Position numbers and translations under genes: made by a program. A DNA stretch of 64,000 bases, from assembly GCF_020010905.1 (NCBI RefSeq), contig NZ_JAGJBY010000001.1, positions 3,864,001 through 3,928,000 on the forward strand, in the 5' to 3' direction. The stretch comes from Streptomyces acidiscabies (lineage in GTDB: Bacteria; Actinomycetota; Actinomycetes; Streptomycetales; Streptomycetaceae). The notes under the pieces are model-generated. The model did not search any database. It saw only the letters and a program-made list of their open reading frames with translations, and was not told where the DNA came from. Below are positions 1 to 8,650 of this stretch, piece by piece; positions within the stretch are counted from its first letter, which is position 1, and every line of letters begins with the position of its first letter.

Positions 1-309
1 GGACCTGTGGCGTTCAGGCAGCCCTGCGCTGGTCAGCGTTGGCAAGCGCCTCGTCGGCTGCCGTCGTTGCCGTACGCACCCGCAACTGCCGTGACGGCGA
101 AACGGCTTGGTCCGAAGTGCGCCGATTGGTCGATCCCTGCAGAAGCACGCCCATCGTGAGTCGATCGCCGTCTTCCCCTCAGGTCAACGTGGATGTTCGG
201 CAGCGGAAGTCATCGCGAATGTGAAGTCGCAGTTCGCCTTGACGCAACCCTGTGCCGATAACAGTTCAGGTGATAGGTTTTGGCGCCACGTCACCAGAGA
301 GGCTGATCC
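1..309. other. 5' flank, no gene recognised
   Basis: No coding region could be supported here. Short reading frames on both strands show no family motif and overlap the next gene out of frame. The only functional signal is a purine-rich AGAGAGG about 8 bases before the ATG at 310, which serves as ribosome binding site of the GH1 gene. No copy of the LacI-type operator found further downstream (5138, 8325, 8538) is present here. Confidence 0.5.
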
Positions 310-1743
310 ATGTATCGCGACTCCATCGACCGCGGGCACTTGGCGTTCCCGCCCGACTTCATCCTCGGCGCCGCGACCGCCGCGTACCAGATCGAGGGTG
401 GCGCGAGGGAGGGCGGTCGAGGCTCGTCCATCTGGGACACGTTCAGCCACGCCCCGGGGAAGACTGCTGAGGGGGCGACCGGGGACGTCGCCGCGGACCA
501 CTATCACCGCGTCGAGGTCGATCTCGACCTGATGGCCTCGCTCCACCTCGACGCCTACCGGTTCTCCATCTCCTGGCCGCGCGTGATGCCCACGGGCGAG
601 GGCGAAGCGAATCCGGAGGGTCTGGAGTTCTACTCGCGCCTCGTCGACGGACTGCTCGCACGCGGCATCAAGCCGATCGTGACGCTCAACCACTGGGACC
701 TCCCGCAGGCATTGGAGGATCGCTACGGCGGCTGGCGAGGGCGGGAAACCGCATTCGCCTTCGAGAAGTACGCGGAGATCGTGGGGGCGGCCCTCGGGGA
801 CCGGGTCGCCGTCTGGTCAACCCACAACGAGCCGTGGAACAACTCCTTCGCCGGGTACGGCAATGGCGTGTTCGCGCCTGGCGGTAAGAGCCATGCAGAT
901 GCGCTCAAGGCTGCGCACCACCTCAACCTTTCCCACGGACTCGCGGTGGCAGCACTGCGGCGCACCGTGACCAATGCCGAAGCACAGATTTCCGTGGTGC
1001 TCAACATCTTCCGCATCGAAGCCGAGACCCCCGAGGACGCCGAAGCCGCGCGTCGGTTCGACGCTGTGGCCAACCGCGTGTTCACAGGGCCCATGCTCCG
1101 CGGGAACTATCCGGCCGATCTGCTGCAAGACACCCGGGCTTTCACCGACTGGAGCTTCGTTCTGCCGGGCGACTTGGAGATCTGCCACCAGCCCATCGAC
1201 CTGCTCGGCGTCAACTACTACGAGGTCATGCACGTACGTCTGAATCAGGACTTCGACCCCAGCGCCGAAAGCTCCGGCGGCACGCCCTTCCCGGGCTCGG
1301 AGCGCATCGAGTTCGTCCGCCGCGACGAGCTGGCGCGAACGGTGATGGACTGGGGGATCGAACCACGAGGCCTCGAGGATCATCTGGTCGCCCTTTCCAA
1401 GGAGTTCCCCGAACTGCCGATCATGGTGATGGAGAACGGCGCGGCCTTCGAGGACGTGGTCGACGACTCGGGTGGCCGGCGCGTGGTCGTCGACCGCGAC
1501 CGAACACAGTTCCTCATCGATCACGTCACGGCGGCTCATCGTGCTCGCGAGAGGGGCGCCCGCGTTGTCGGGTACCTCGTGTGGTCGCTGCTCGACAACT
1601 TCGAATGGGTCATGGGATACGGCCCGCGGTTCGGCATCATCCGGGTCGACTACGACACCCACGAGCGCATTCCGAAACTGAGCGCGCACTGGTTCGCGGA
1701 ATTGTGTGCCACGAAGGTCGTCCCGGCCCTCGCCGGCCGCTGA
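310..1743 (+). CDS. GH1 family beta-glucosidase
   Basis: A 477-aa retaining beta-glycosidase of family GH1, expected to cleave beta-linked glucose or a related sugar from short oligosaccharides. The acid/base motif NEP has Glu174, the nucleophile motif ENG has Glu375, and NHWDLP and the late SLLDNFEW motif are present, so the (beta/alpha)8 barrel is complete and of normal family length. There is no signal peptide, so it should act in the cytoplasm on imported sugars. It lies 158 bp before a secreted GH10 enzyme, a natural pairing of extracellular depolymerase and intracellular glycosidase. The exact sugar (glucose, xylose or fucose) cannot be read from sequence. Confidence 0.9.
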   Translation: MYRDSIDRGHLAFPPDFILGAATAAYQIEGGAREGGRGSSIWDTFSHAPGKTAEGATGDVAADHYHRVEVDLDLMASLHLDAYRFSISWPRVMPTGEGEANPEGLEFYSRLVDGLLARGIKPIVTLNHWDLPQALEDRYGGWRGRETAFAFEKYAEIVGAALGDRVAVWSTHNEPWNNSFAGYGNGVFAPGGKSHADALKAAHHLNLSHGLAVAALRRTVTNAEAQISVVLNIFRIEAETPEDAEAARRFDAVANRVFTGPMLRGNYPADLLQDTRAFTDWSFVLPGDLEICHQPIDLLGVNYYEVMHVRLNQDFDPSAESSGGTPFPGSERIEFVRRDELARTVMDWGIEPRGLEDHLVALSKEFPELPIMVMENGAAFEDVVDDSGGRRVVVDRDRTQFLIDHVTAAHRARERGARVVGYLVWSLLDNFEWVMGYGPRFGIIRVDYDTHERIPKLSAHWFAELCATKVVPALAGR

Positions 1744-1901
1744 GCGACCACCCTCAATTTCCGCATTCTGCACACCCGCAGAGGCGGTCTCGGGCCGAGC
1801 CGCGTTCGTGGGCCGCCGGGAGACAGCGTACGGTCCACGTCGTCCGGATACCGCAGCGTGCCCTCGGACCATCCTTCAACAGGAAAGCGAGACACCATTC
1901 A

Positions 1902-3509
1902 ATGAGAATGCACCGCATCGGCGCGGCGCTCGCAACTGTCACCATAGGGCTCTTGACCGTGGCCCTCCCCACCACCGGCGCCTCAGCTGATTCAGACGCG
2001 ACCCTCCGCGAACTGGCAGCGAAGGAGGGAATCCTCATCGGCTCGGGGGCGACCAACCCCACCTATCTCGACGAACCGAAGTTCGGCGAGGTGCTGGCGG
2101 AACAGTTCAACAGCTTGTCTCCCGAGAACGAGCTGAAGTGGAAATTCGTCCAGCCCACGGAGGGCGACTTCGAGTTCGGGGGCCTCGACCGGCTCGTCGA
2201 CTTCGTTGAAGACAACGACATGGTAGTCAAGGGACACGGGCTCATCTCCCAGTGCTGCAACCCGGAATACGTGACCGACGTCACCGACCCGGACGAGTTG
2301 CGCGCGGTCATGAAGACTCACTTCAACACGATCATGGACCGCTACGCCGGAAAGATGGACCGGTGGGACGTGATGACCGAGCCGTTCTCCACCTTCGGCG
2401 GCACCGGCCTCGCGCCGAACCACTTCTACGAGGTGCTCGGCGAGGACTACATCGCGGAAGCGTTCCGGATCGCGCACGCCGCTGACCCCGAGGCGAAGCT
2501 GTTCATCAACGAGGCGTTGGTGGAGTTCTACCCGGCGAAGCGCCAGGAGCTCTACGACCTAGTGGCCAGCATGGTCGCCGACGGTGTGCCCATCGACGGG
2601 GTGGGCTTCGAGATGCACGAGACACAGGCGGGTCCCGAGCCCGGAGTCATCACAGAGATGACGAAGTCCTACCAGAAGCTCGGACTCGAAGTCGCGATCA
2701 CCGAACTCGACGTGCACACCTACGACGTGGATCAGCAGACGCAGATCTACGGGGACGTCATGGCCGAGGCGCTGGCGGCCGGAATCCGGGACATCAGCTT
2801 CTGGGGCTTCACCGACAAGCACGCCTACACGTGGCTGCCGGGCGCGAAGCCGCTCATGTTCGACGAGGAGTACAACCCCAAGCCCGCGTACTACGCCACG
2901 CGCGACGCTCTGCGGAACTTCGTCTCCGCTTCCTCGGCTGCTGGCGCCGGCACCCTGTCGAACACCAGCGGGTGGACCCACGGCCTCCATGACGGCAACT
3001 ACAGCGTGAAGATGAACCTTTGGCACGGCACGCCAGGCAGCTTCTTCCGTCTTTACGAGAACGACAAGCTCGTCGCCGCGCGGGTGCCCACGACAGTCAG
3101 CGGCACCTCGCAGTCAGTCGTGACCGAATTCAAGGACAAGCCCAACGGCACCTACGCGTACCGGGCCGAACTGATCAACTCGAAGGGCACCACGTCCACG
3201 AACACCACGACTGTCACGGTCACGGATGCCGCCCCGGGCAAGCCCGTGGTCAGCCACGACAACTGGGACAAGGACGGCACCTTCACCGCCACCGCGAACC
3301 TGTGGTGGGGCACCAACGCCACCTCGTACACCTTCTACCTCGACGGGGCAGTCGTCGGTGAGGGCCAGCTGGCCGCCGATTCGCCGAACGCACAGTCGCC
3401 TCAGGTAGCTCTGTCCGGGGTTCCGAAGGGCAAGCACAGCCTGAAGGTCGTCCTTACCAACGCGAGGGGATCGACCGAATCGGATCCCGTGGACGTGACG
3501 GTCGCCTGA
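1902..3509 (+). CDS. Secreted GH10 xylanase-like enzyme with C-terminal Ig-like repeats
   Basis: A 535-aa secreted endo-beta-1,4-xylanase-type protein. The start is the ATG at 1902, after AGGAAAG; a longer frame upstream lacks support. Residues 1-30 form a signal peptide ending ASA/D. The catalytic domain covers about residues 35-345, with acid/base Glu160 in WDVMTE and nucleophile Glu268 in ITELD. It is divergent: the usual WDVVNE is WDVMTE, and the HTLVWH segment lining the cleft reads GHGLISQC, losing the second His. After a Ser/Ala linker, two roughly 90-aa beta-sandwich repeats follow, each with an N/L-W-H/W-G-T core resembling bacterial Ig or ChiA N-terminal domains. Probably expressed with the GH1 gene. 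Family call firm; substrate less certain. Confidence 0.85.
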   Translation: MRMHRIGAALATVTIGLLTVALPTTGASADSDATLRELAAKEGILIGSGATNPTYLDEPKFGEVLAEQFNSLSPENELKWKFVQPTEGDFEFGGLDRLVDFVEDNDMVVKGHGLISQCCNPEYVTDVTDPDELRAVMKTHFNTIMDRYAGKMDRWDVMTEPFSTFGGTGLAPNHFYEVLGEDYIAEAFRIAHAADPEAKLFINEALVEFYPAKRQELYDLVASMVADGVPIDGVGFEMHETQAGPEPGVITEMTKSYQKLGLEVAITELDVHTYDVDQQTQIYGDVMAEALAAGIRDISFWGFTDKHAYTWLPGAKPLMFDEEYNPKPAYYATRDALRNFVSASSAAGAGTLSNTSGWTHGLHDGNYSVKMNLWHGTPGSFFRLYENDKLVAARVPTTVSGTSQSVVTEFKDKPNGTYAYRAELINSKGTTSTNTTTVTVTDAAPGKPVVSHDNWDKDGTFTATANLWWGTNATSYTFYLDGAVVGEGQLAADSPNAQSPQVALSGVPKGKHSLKVVLTNARGSTESDPVDVTVA

Positions 3510-3547
3510 CGTCAAGTAGTTTCTCGTCTACGGTCAACCGGGGGATA

Positions 3548-3585
3548 GACGCCCGGCGCGCTCACGACAGGGTGCGCCGGGCGTC
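3548..3585 (+). terminator. Stem-loop terminator after GH1-GH10
   Basis: A perfect 12-bp stem (GACGCCCGGCGC at 3548-3559 pairing with 3574-3585) encloses a 14-base loop, 38 bases after the GH10 stop codon. There is no U-run, which is usual for strong Streptomyces terminators. Confidence 0.8.
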
Positions 3586-3953
3586 TGCGTCGCGTGCTGT
3601 CCAACTCCTCCGCCGGGTGAGAGGACGAAGGGCCACCGGCAGGCTGGTGACACGGGCACCCGATGCGTTGACGGAGGGTTTGCACTCGCCCCGGCTGCGA
3701 CTTGCGCACGAAGTGCTGCGTTGGTCGTTGCCCTCGCTATTGTGGATGGGTGGTGGTCCGGGCTGCGGGAGTACACCGCTGCGGGCCTCTTTCTGGAGTG
3801 GAAGTCGGCATGAACGAAGTGGGAGGTTGCCAAGAGGACTGCGGGACTGGGTGATATTGCCCTGGCGGGGGCGGAGTGACCCAGGGCGGGATCTGCGGAG
3901 TTGTTCCCGCCGTCCAGGGTTCCCGACCGAACGGACGAGGAGTCTCACCGGCC
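3586..3953. other. Convergent spacer, nothing recognised
   Basis: About 370 bases between the GH10 terminator and the stop of the convergent LacI gene. Open frames here carry no recognisable domain. The base composition is a little lower in GC than the neighbouring genes, and it could be degraded sequence, but no family can be named. Confidence 0.4.
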
Positions 3954-5072
3954 TTACGGACGCGGGCGGCGTACGGACTGACGGATCACCAGTTGCGTAC
4001 TGAGGACGACATGGTCGTCGCCGCTGATGCGTTCGCTGCGTTCCAGGGAGAGCCGGACCGCTGTTCTGCCGAGATCCTCGTACGGCACCCGGACCGACGT
4101 GAGCGACGGGGTCAGGTCCGCGGCGAAGGGGACGTCGTCGAAGCCCACCAGGGAGATGTCCCGGGGGACGTTCAGGCCGGCGTCGCGGAGCGCGGCCAAC
4201 GCACCGAGGGCCACCATGTCCGTCCCCGCGAGGACGCCCGTGAAGTCGACCCCCGCCTTCAGCGCGTCCCTCGTGCGCTGGTAGCCGGAGACGCGGGTGT
4301 ACGGACCGGGGACGTCCAGCTCTTCCGCGTACTCCACGCCGTGCGCGCGCAGGGCGTGGAGGTAGCCCTCCCTCCGTTGCACCCCCGTACTGAGCTGTGG
4401 GTCGCCGCCCAGGAAGAGGACGCGCCGGTGGCCCTGGACGAACAGATGGTCTGCGGCCTGGAAGGCGCCTCCGCGGTTGTCGTAGTCCACGACGGTGACC
4501 GGGTGATCCCCGGGCAGGGGCGGGCGGCCGACCAGGACCAGACGTGACCCGGCGGCGTCCAGGGCGCGCGCGTACTCGGTCATGCGCTGGAAGTAGACCT
4601 CGTCCTGCACTGCCCCGCCGACGAGGACCACCGCGGCCGCGTGCTGCTCGCGCATCAACTGCACCAGGTCGTCCTCGCGGGCAGTGTCTCCGTGAGTGGC
4701 GCAGACCAGGCTCAGCCGGCCCCGCAGGGCCGCCTCCTGCTCGACCCCGGCGGCGACATGGGCCAGCGACGGCCCGGTGATGTCCCGCAGGACCAGCGCG
4801 ACGGGACCGGCCACCCGCCCGGAGAGGGCTTTGGCGTGGACGTTCACCACATAGTGCAGCGACTCCACGGCAGCCATGATGCGCTCCCGGGTGGCGGCCG
4901 ACACGGGATAGTTGCCGGCCAGAGCCCTGGAAACGGTTGCTACCGACACCCCCGCCCGTTCGGCGACATCGCGAATCGTGCTGGGGCGCTCTTCACCTGC
5001 CTGGTTCTTGCGCCGACGCCTGGAAGCCGGGGAGGCGGGCGTTGTGGGAGAACCGTTTCCATTCGCTGTCAC
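3954..5072 (-). CDS. LacI family transcriptional regulator (cluster 1)
   Basis: A 372-aa sugar-responsive repressor. A charged, Pro-rich tail of about 30 residues precedes the LacI helix-turn-helix (residues 31-70, STIRDVAERAGVSVATVSRAL plus hinge), followed by a periplasmic-binding-protein-like effector domain (GPVALVLRDITGPSLAHVAAGVEQ onwards) with typical IVGFDDVPFA and DLGRTAV motifs. It is transcribed in the same direction as the GH127 and dehydrogenase genes and lies 106 bp after GH127. A near-perfect operator sits 65 bases before its start codon, so autoregulation is likely. Related operators at 8325 and 8538 suggest it controls the GH127 arm and the transporter arm. The inducer is unknown, probably an arabinose-containing oligosaccharide. 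Confidence 0.9.
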   Translation of the reverse strand: MTANGNGSPTTPASPASRRRRKNQAGEERPSTIRDVAERAGVSVATVSRALAGNYPVSAATRERIMAAVESLHYVVNVHAKALSGRVAGPVALVLRDITGPSLAHVAAGVEQEAALRGRLSLVCATHGDTAREDDLVQLMREQHAAAVVLVGGAVQDEVYFQRMTEYARALDAAGSRLVLVGRPPLPGDHPVTVVDYDNRGGAFQAADHLFVQGHRRVLFLGGDPQLSTGVQRREGYLHALRAHGVEYAEELDVPGPYTRVSGYQRTRDALKAGVDFTGVLAGTDMVALGALAALRDAGLNVPRDISLVGFDDVPFAADLTPSLTSVRVPYEDLGRTAVRLSLERSERISGDDHVVLSTQLVIRQSVRRPRP

Positions 5073-5137
5073 ACCTTGACGTTACTGCACTGCGCCTCCT
5101 CGCGGACAGCGGATGGGGGGGACCGGTTCACGAATTT

Positions 5138-5153
5138 CAGTAAACGATTACTG
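5138..5153. promoter_or_regulatory. LacI-type operator O1
   Basis: CAGTAAACGATTACTG is an inverted repeat with 6-bp perfect arms (CAGTAA/TTACTG) around the central CG typical of LacI-family operators. It lies between the GH127 stop and the LacI start, fitting autoregulation. Two variants occur at 8325 and 8538. Confidence 0.75.
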
Positions 5154-5178
5154 TTGTGCATGTCGACCGCATCGACGT

Positions 5179-7143
5179 CTACGCGCGAGCGGCCAGCGGC
5201 AGCCAGACCCGCATGGCGCCCGGCTCGCGGTTGGCCCAGGCGTAGTACGGCACCGCCGTCAGCTCGACGCTCTCGTGGGGTTCGCCGGAAGTCGCCGACG
5301 CGTACGGCAGGTAGGGCCAGTCGCCGGACGTATCGTCGGCGCGGAGCCGGTTCCCCGCGACGCTCACCGTTCGTACTCCGCCGAGCAGTTCGGGGCGGCT
5401 GCGCACGGTCAGTGGCGTGTCCGGCTGCACAGCGATCGCGTCCGGGTCCAGGCGCCCCGGCTGGTCGGTCTGCTCCAGGCAGTAGACCAGCGGACCGCGT
5501 TCGACGGCGGCGCAGCCCCGGACAGCGTCGACGCGCGAGGAAGGGACGGTGAGCCGGGCCGGCATCGCGAGGTCGAGGCGGACGGTGTCGCCGGGGGTGA
5601 ACGCCCGGGTGATGCGCAGCCAGCCGGAGTCGGCCCCGTCTTCGACGGTGGTGCCGTTCACGGTCAGGGTGTGGTCGGCGCACCACGCCGGCAGGCGTAG
5701 GGAGAGCGTGCGCGGCAGGGCGGTGGGAGCCTCGTCGACGGTGACGGTCACCGTGCCCTCCCACGGATACTCCGTCGTCACCCGTACGGTGAGGCCGTCG
5801 CCGCCGTAGACGCCCGTGGCGTACTGGTGCAGTTGCAGACCGCTGTCGTCGGCTGTGGCCAGGTAGTGCGGGAGCCCGGCGAGCAGGCGCATGACGTTGG
5901 GCGGGCAGCACGCACAGCGGAACCAGGGGGTGCGGTGGGCGGTCTGGTCGCCGGGGCGCTCGTGCGAACGGGCCCGTCGATGAAGCGGGTTGACGTACAG
6001 CCAGGTGCGGCCGTCGAGACCGGCGCCGGCCAGGAAGCCGTTGAACAGGGTGCGCTCGACGAGGTCGGAGTAGCGGGCCTCGCCGGTGAGCAGGGCCATG
6101 CGCCAGGAGAAGTGGACGGAGGCGATGGCGGCGCAGGTCTCGGCGTAGGCGCGGTCGGCCGGCAGTTCGTGGGCGTCGCCGAAGGCCTCCCAGTCGTGCC
6201 GGGAGCCGACGGCGCCGGTGAGGTAGGTCTTGGTCGTGACCATGTCCCGCCACAGCCGCTCCAGCGCCGTGCGGAGTTCCGTGTCGCCGGTCTCCGCGGC
6301 CAGGTCGGCGGCTCCGGCGAGGAGGTAGAGCTGGCGTACGGCGTGGCCGGTGACCTCGTCCGCCGCGCGGATCGGCGTGTGGTCCTGCCAGTACTCGGGC
6401 CCCGGGTCGCGGTCGTGGCCCCGGTCGGCGCCGGAGGAGAGGGTGCCGTGGCCGCGGCGTTCCAGGAAGTAGCGGGCGAGGTCCAGGTACCGCTTCTCGT
6501 CGGTCGTCCGGTGGAGTTCGACGAGGGCGGTCTCCACCTCGGGATGGCCGCAGACGGTCTCCACCTGCTTGCCAGGGCCGAAGACGGAGTCGATGTGGTC
6601 GGCGAGCCGGCGGGCCACGGCGAGCAGCCGGTCGGAACCGGTGGCCCGGTGGTGCGCCACGGCGGCCTGGATCAGATGTCCCGCGCAGTACAGCTCGTGT
6701 CCCCAGCCCGGCTCGGTCCAGGGAGTGCCGCCGCCGAGCTGGTAGTACGTCTGGAGGTAGCCGTCCTCGCGCTGGGCGGCGGCGATCAGCTCGACGATGG
6801 CTTCGACCTCGGTGGCGAGTGTCTCGTCGGGAGTGTCCGCGAGCTGCCAGCAGGCGGCTTCCAGCCACTTGTAGACGTCGGAGTCCTGGAACTGGAAGTC
6901 GCCGGAGAAGCCGGTGCCGGACGGGGTGTCCGCGCCGTCGGTGCGCAGGGCCGCGGCGGCACGGAAGTTGGCCAGGTTGCCGGCCTGCTCCAGCCGCCCC
7001 GGGCCCTCGGCGAGGGAGATCCGGGCGTTGACCCGGCGACGTTCGGCCCAGAAGCCGCCCTCGATGCGGGCCGCGGAGGCGGGACGCAGGGGTGAGACGG
7101 CACGTGGGGAGGGGAGAACCGGTCCGGCCTGGGTGGTGTTCAA
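5179..7143 (-). CDS. GH127 beta-L-arabinofuranosidase-like protein
   Basis: A 654-aa protein of the GH127 type, an (alpha/alpha)6-barrel zinc-cysteine glycosidase that removes terminal beta-L-arabinofuranose. The catalytic set is visible: Glu335 and Cys337 in AETCAA, and the Cys412-Cys413 pair in CACCPPN, matching the Glu/Cys/Cys/Cys zinc site and Cys nucleophile of the bifidobacterial HypBA1. No signal peptide, so it should act on imported arabino-oligosaccharides. The start is TTG at 7143 with GGAG placed 6 bases upstream; no better ATG or GTG was seen. Probably co-transcribed with the upstream dehydrogenase (115-bp gap containing a G4 tract) and followed by lacI. Substrate by analogy only; related families act on other sugars. 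Confidence 0.85.
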   Translation of the reverse strand: MNTTQAGPVLPSPRAVSPLRPASAARIEGGFWAERRRVNARISLAEGPGRLEQAGNLANFRAAAALRTDGADTPSGTGFSGDFQFQDSDVYKWLEAACWQLADTPDETLATEVEAIVELIAAAQREDGYLQTYYQLGGGTPWTEPGWGHELYCAGHLIQAAVAHHRATGSDRLLAVARRLADHIDSVFGPGKQVETVCGHPEVETALVELHRTTDEKRYLDLARYFLERRGHGTLSSGADRGHDRDPGPEYWQDHTPIRAADEVTGHAVRQLYLLAGAADLAAETGDTELRTALERLWRDMVTTKTYLTGAVGSRHDWEAFGDAHELPADRAYAETCAAIASVHFSWRMALLTGEARYSDLVERTLFNGFLAGAGLDGRTWLYVNPLHRRARSHERPGDQTAHRTPWFRCACCPPNVMRLLAGLPHYLATADDSGLQLHQYATGVYGGDGLTVRVTTEYPWEGTVTVTVDEAPTALPRTLSLRLPAWCADHTLTVNGTTVEDGADSGWLRITRAFTPGDTVRLDLAMPARLTVPSSRVDAVRGCAAVERGPLVYCLEQTDQPGRLDPDAIAVQPDTPLTVRSRPELLGGVRTVSVAGNRLRADDTSGDWPYLPYASATSGEPHESVELTAVPYYAWANREPGAMRVWLPLAARA

Positions 7144-7172
7144 GGGTGTCTCCGAGGGAAGAGGGACGGGCT

Positions 7173-7192
7173 GGGGTGGGGTGGGGTGGGGT
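7173..7192 (+). repeat. (GGGGT)4 tract, potential G-quadruplex
   Basis: Four consecutive GGGGT units on the plus strand, in the 115-bp spacer between the dehydrogenase stop and the GH127 start. Both genes run on the minus strand, so the G-run is in the template strand and their mRNA would be C-rich here. The pattern fits a four-tetrad quadruplex with single-base loops. Confidence 0.6.
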
Positions 7193-7258
7193 GCGACGGG
7201 ATCGGCGTTGCGGGAGCCCGGCGGGCCGTCCTCGGCCGTCGGGTGGGCGTCGAAGTCC

Positions 7259-8272
7259 TCAGGCGCTGATCGCCAGTTCGGCCCGGTGGACCGGGTGGGC
7301 AGGCGGCAGCCCCGTCGTCAGGCGTTCCAGTTCCGTCACCACCGTGCCGCCGAGGCGGGCCAGTTCGTTGCCGAGGGAGCCGGCGATGTGCGGCGTGAGG
7401 AACACGTTCGGAAGGCGGTAGAGCGGGGAGTCCGCGGGCAGCGGCTCGGGGTCGGTGACGTCCAGGATCGCGCTGAGCCGGCCGTTCACCAGTTCCTCGG
7501 TGAGCGCGGTGTGGTCGACGAGGGCGCCCCGTGAGGTGTTGATGAGGACGCCGCCGTCGGGGATGAGCGCCAGCCGCTCGCGGTTGAGCATGTGATGGGT
7601 CTGCGGGGTGTCGGGGGCGTGCACGCTGACGATGTCACTGGTGCGCAGCAACTCGTCGAGGCCCAGCGGGACCGCGCCCAGCTCCGCGGCCTCGGCGGCG
7701 TCGACGTAGGGGTCGTGGAGGCTCACCGACAGCTCGAAGGGCCGCAGCAGTTCCAGGACCCGGCGGCCCACCCGGGAGGCGCCGATCAGACCGACCCGGC
7801 GGCCGAGGTTGCCGACCGTCGCGTACTCCGTCGCAGCGGGGTAGACGTGCTCGGCCCGGAAGCGTTCGCGCAGCCCGAAGGCGTCCTTGCCGGCCAGCAG
7901 GATCGCGGCGAGCGTGTACTCGGCCACGGGCAGGGCGTTGGCCCGCACCGCGCTGGAGAGGGTGAGACCGCGCTCCCAGAACGGCTCACCCACGAGGTGG
8001 CGGACGCTGCCGCCGGCGTGCAGGACGGCGCGCAGTCGCGGCGCCGCCGCCAGTACCTCCGCGCCGAGGTGCGGGCAGCCCCAGCCGGTGACCAGCACCT
8101 CGGCGCGGCCCAGGGCCTCGGCCACGGCGGGGTCGGAGAAGTCCTGGGCGACGAGCGTGGGGTCGACCCGCGCCAGTTGCTGAAGGCGGGTCAGCAGCGG
8201 AGGCGGGAAGAGTTCGGGCAGATGTACTGGATTCATGGCGAAGAGGGCAGGCGGCGGCACTGACGTATGCAT
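7259..8272 (-). CDS. D-2-hydroxyacid dehydrogenase family protein
   Basis: An NAD(P)-dependent D-isomer-specific 2-hydroxyacid dehydrogenase, 337 aa from the chosen ATG at 8272, which has GGAG four bases upstream; a frame open to 8341 has no ribosome site. The Rossmann motif reads GLIGASRVGR, and the catalytic trio appears as Arg in INTSRGALVD, Glu in DVTDPEPLP and His in TPHIAGSLG. It is the first gene of the minus-strand arm (dehydrogenase, GH127, lacI) and its promoter region carries operator O2. In sugar clusters, such enzymes reduce or oxidise a 2-keto/2-hydroxy acid made from an acidic or oxidised sugar; the actual substrate is unknown. Confidence 0.85.
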   Translation of the reverse strand: MHTSVPPPALFAMNPVHLPELFPPPLLTRLQQLARVDPTLVAQDFSDPAVAEALGRAEVLVTGWGCPHLGAEVLAAAPRLRAVLHAGGSVRHLVGEPFWERGLTLSSAVRANALPVAEYTLAAILLAGKDAFGLRERFRAEHVYPAATEYATVGNLGRRVGLIGASRVGRRVLELLRPFELSVSLHDPYVDAAEAAELGAVPLGLDELLRTSDIVSVHAPDTPQTHHMLNRERLALIPDGGVLINTSRGALVDHTALTEELVNGRLSAILDVTDPEPLPADSPLYRLPNVFLTPHIAGSLGNELARLGGTVVTELERLTTGLPPAHPVHRAELAISA

Positions 8273-8324
8273 GGTGCTCCTGGGGAAGGGTGCCGGGATC
8301 GGCTGGCGACAAGCCTGAGCGTCA

Positions 8325-8340
8325 CAGTAAACGTATTCCA
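8325..8340. promoter_or_regulatory. LacI-type operator O2
   Basis: CAGTAAACGTATTCCA keeps the left arm and central CG of O1 (5138) but has a weaker right arm. It lies 53 bases upstream of the dehydrogenase start codon, in the divergent region shared with the ABC operon. Confidence 0.55.
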
Positions 8341-8537
8341 CGCTAGAAGCCTCAGAGGGCCCGGGTCAATGGCCCCCTCTGCGACACGGGTACGTCGCAG
8401 AGAGTCCGCCTTCCTGCTCCGAGGTGACGCGAACCCTCATGGTCAGGCACCTCGCCAGGTAACGTCCTTGAAAGTCGAGCGAAACAATCCTGCGCCTCCT
8501 CTTGTGGATCTGGTTCCTGCGGTCGTACCGTCCAGGA

Positions 8538-8553
8538 CAACAAACGGTTACTG
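8538..8553. promoter_or_regulatory. LacI-type operator O3
   Basis: CAACAAACGGTTACTG matches O1 at 13 of 16 positions and keeps the right arm TTACTG and the central CG. It lies 98 bases upstream of the binding-protein gene, so the ABC operon and the dehydrogenase/GH127 arm are likely co-repressed. No other regulatory element was recognised in the 378-bp divergent region 8273-8650. Confidence 0.65.
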
Positions 8554-8650
8554 CCTCGCCGCGCGGTACCCGTTTCTCTTCCCTCGCGTCGCCCCGACCG
8601 CGCCGTTCCCCCACGTGCAGGCGCCGTCCCATTCCTTTCGTGGAGGACCG

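Noticed and set aside
3572..4003. Small ORF between the GH10 and LacI genes
   Set aside because: It overlaps the terminator and the 3' end of lacI, and has no recognisable sequence.
8267..8650. N-terminal extension of the cluster 1 binding protein
   Set aside because: It lacks motifs and overlaps the operators; the ATG at 8651 has an ideal ribosome site and starts a clean lipoprotein signal.
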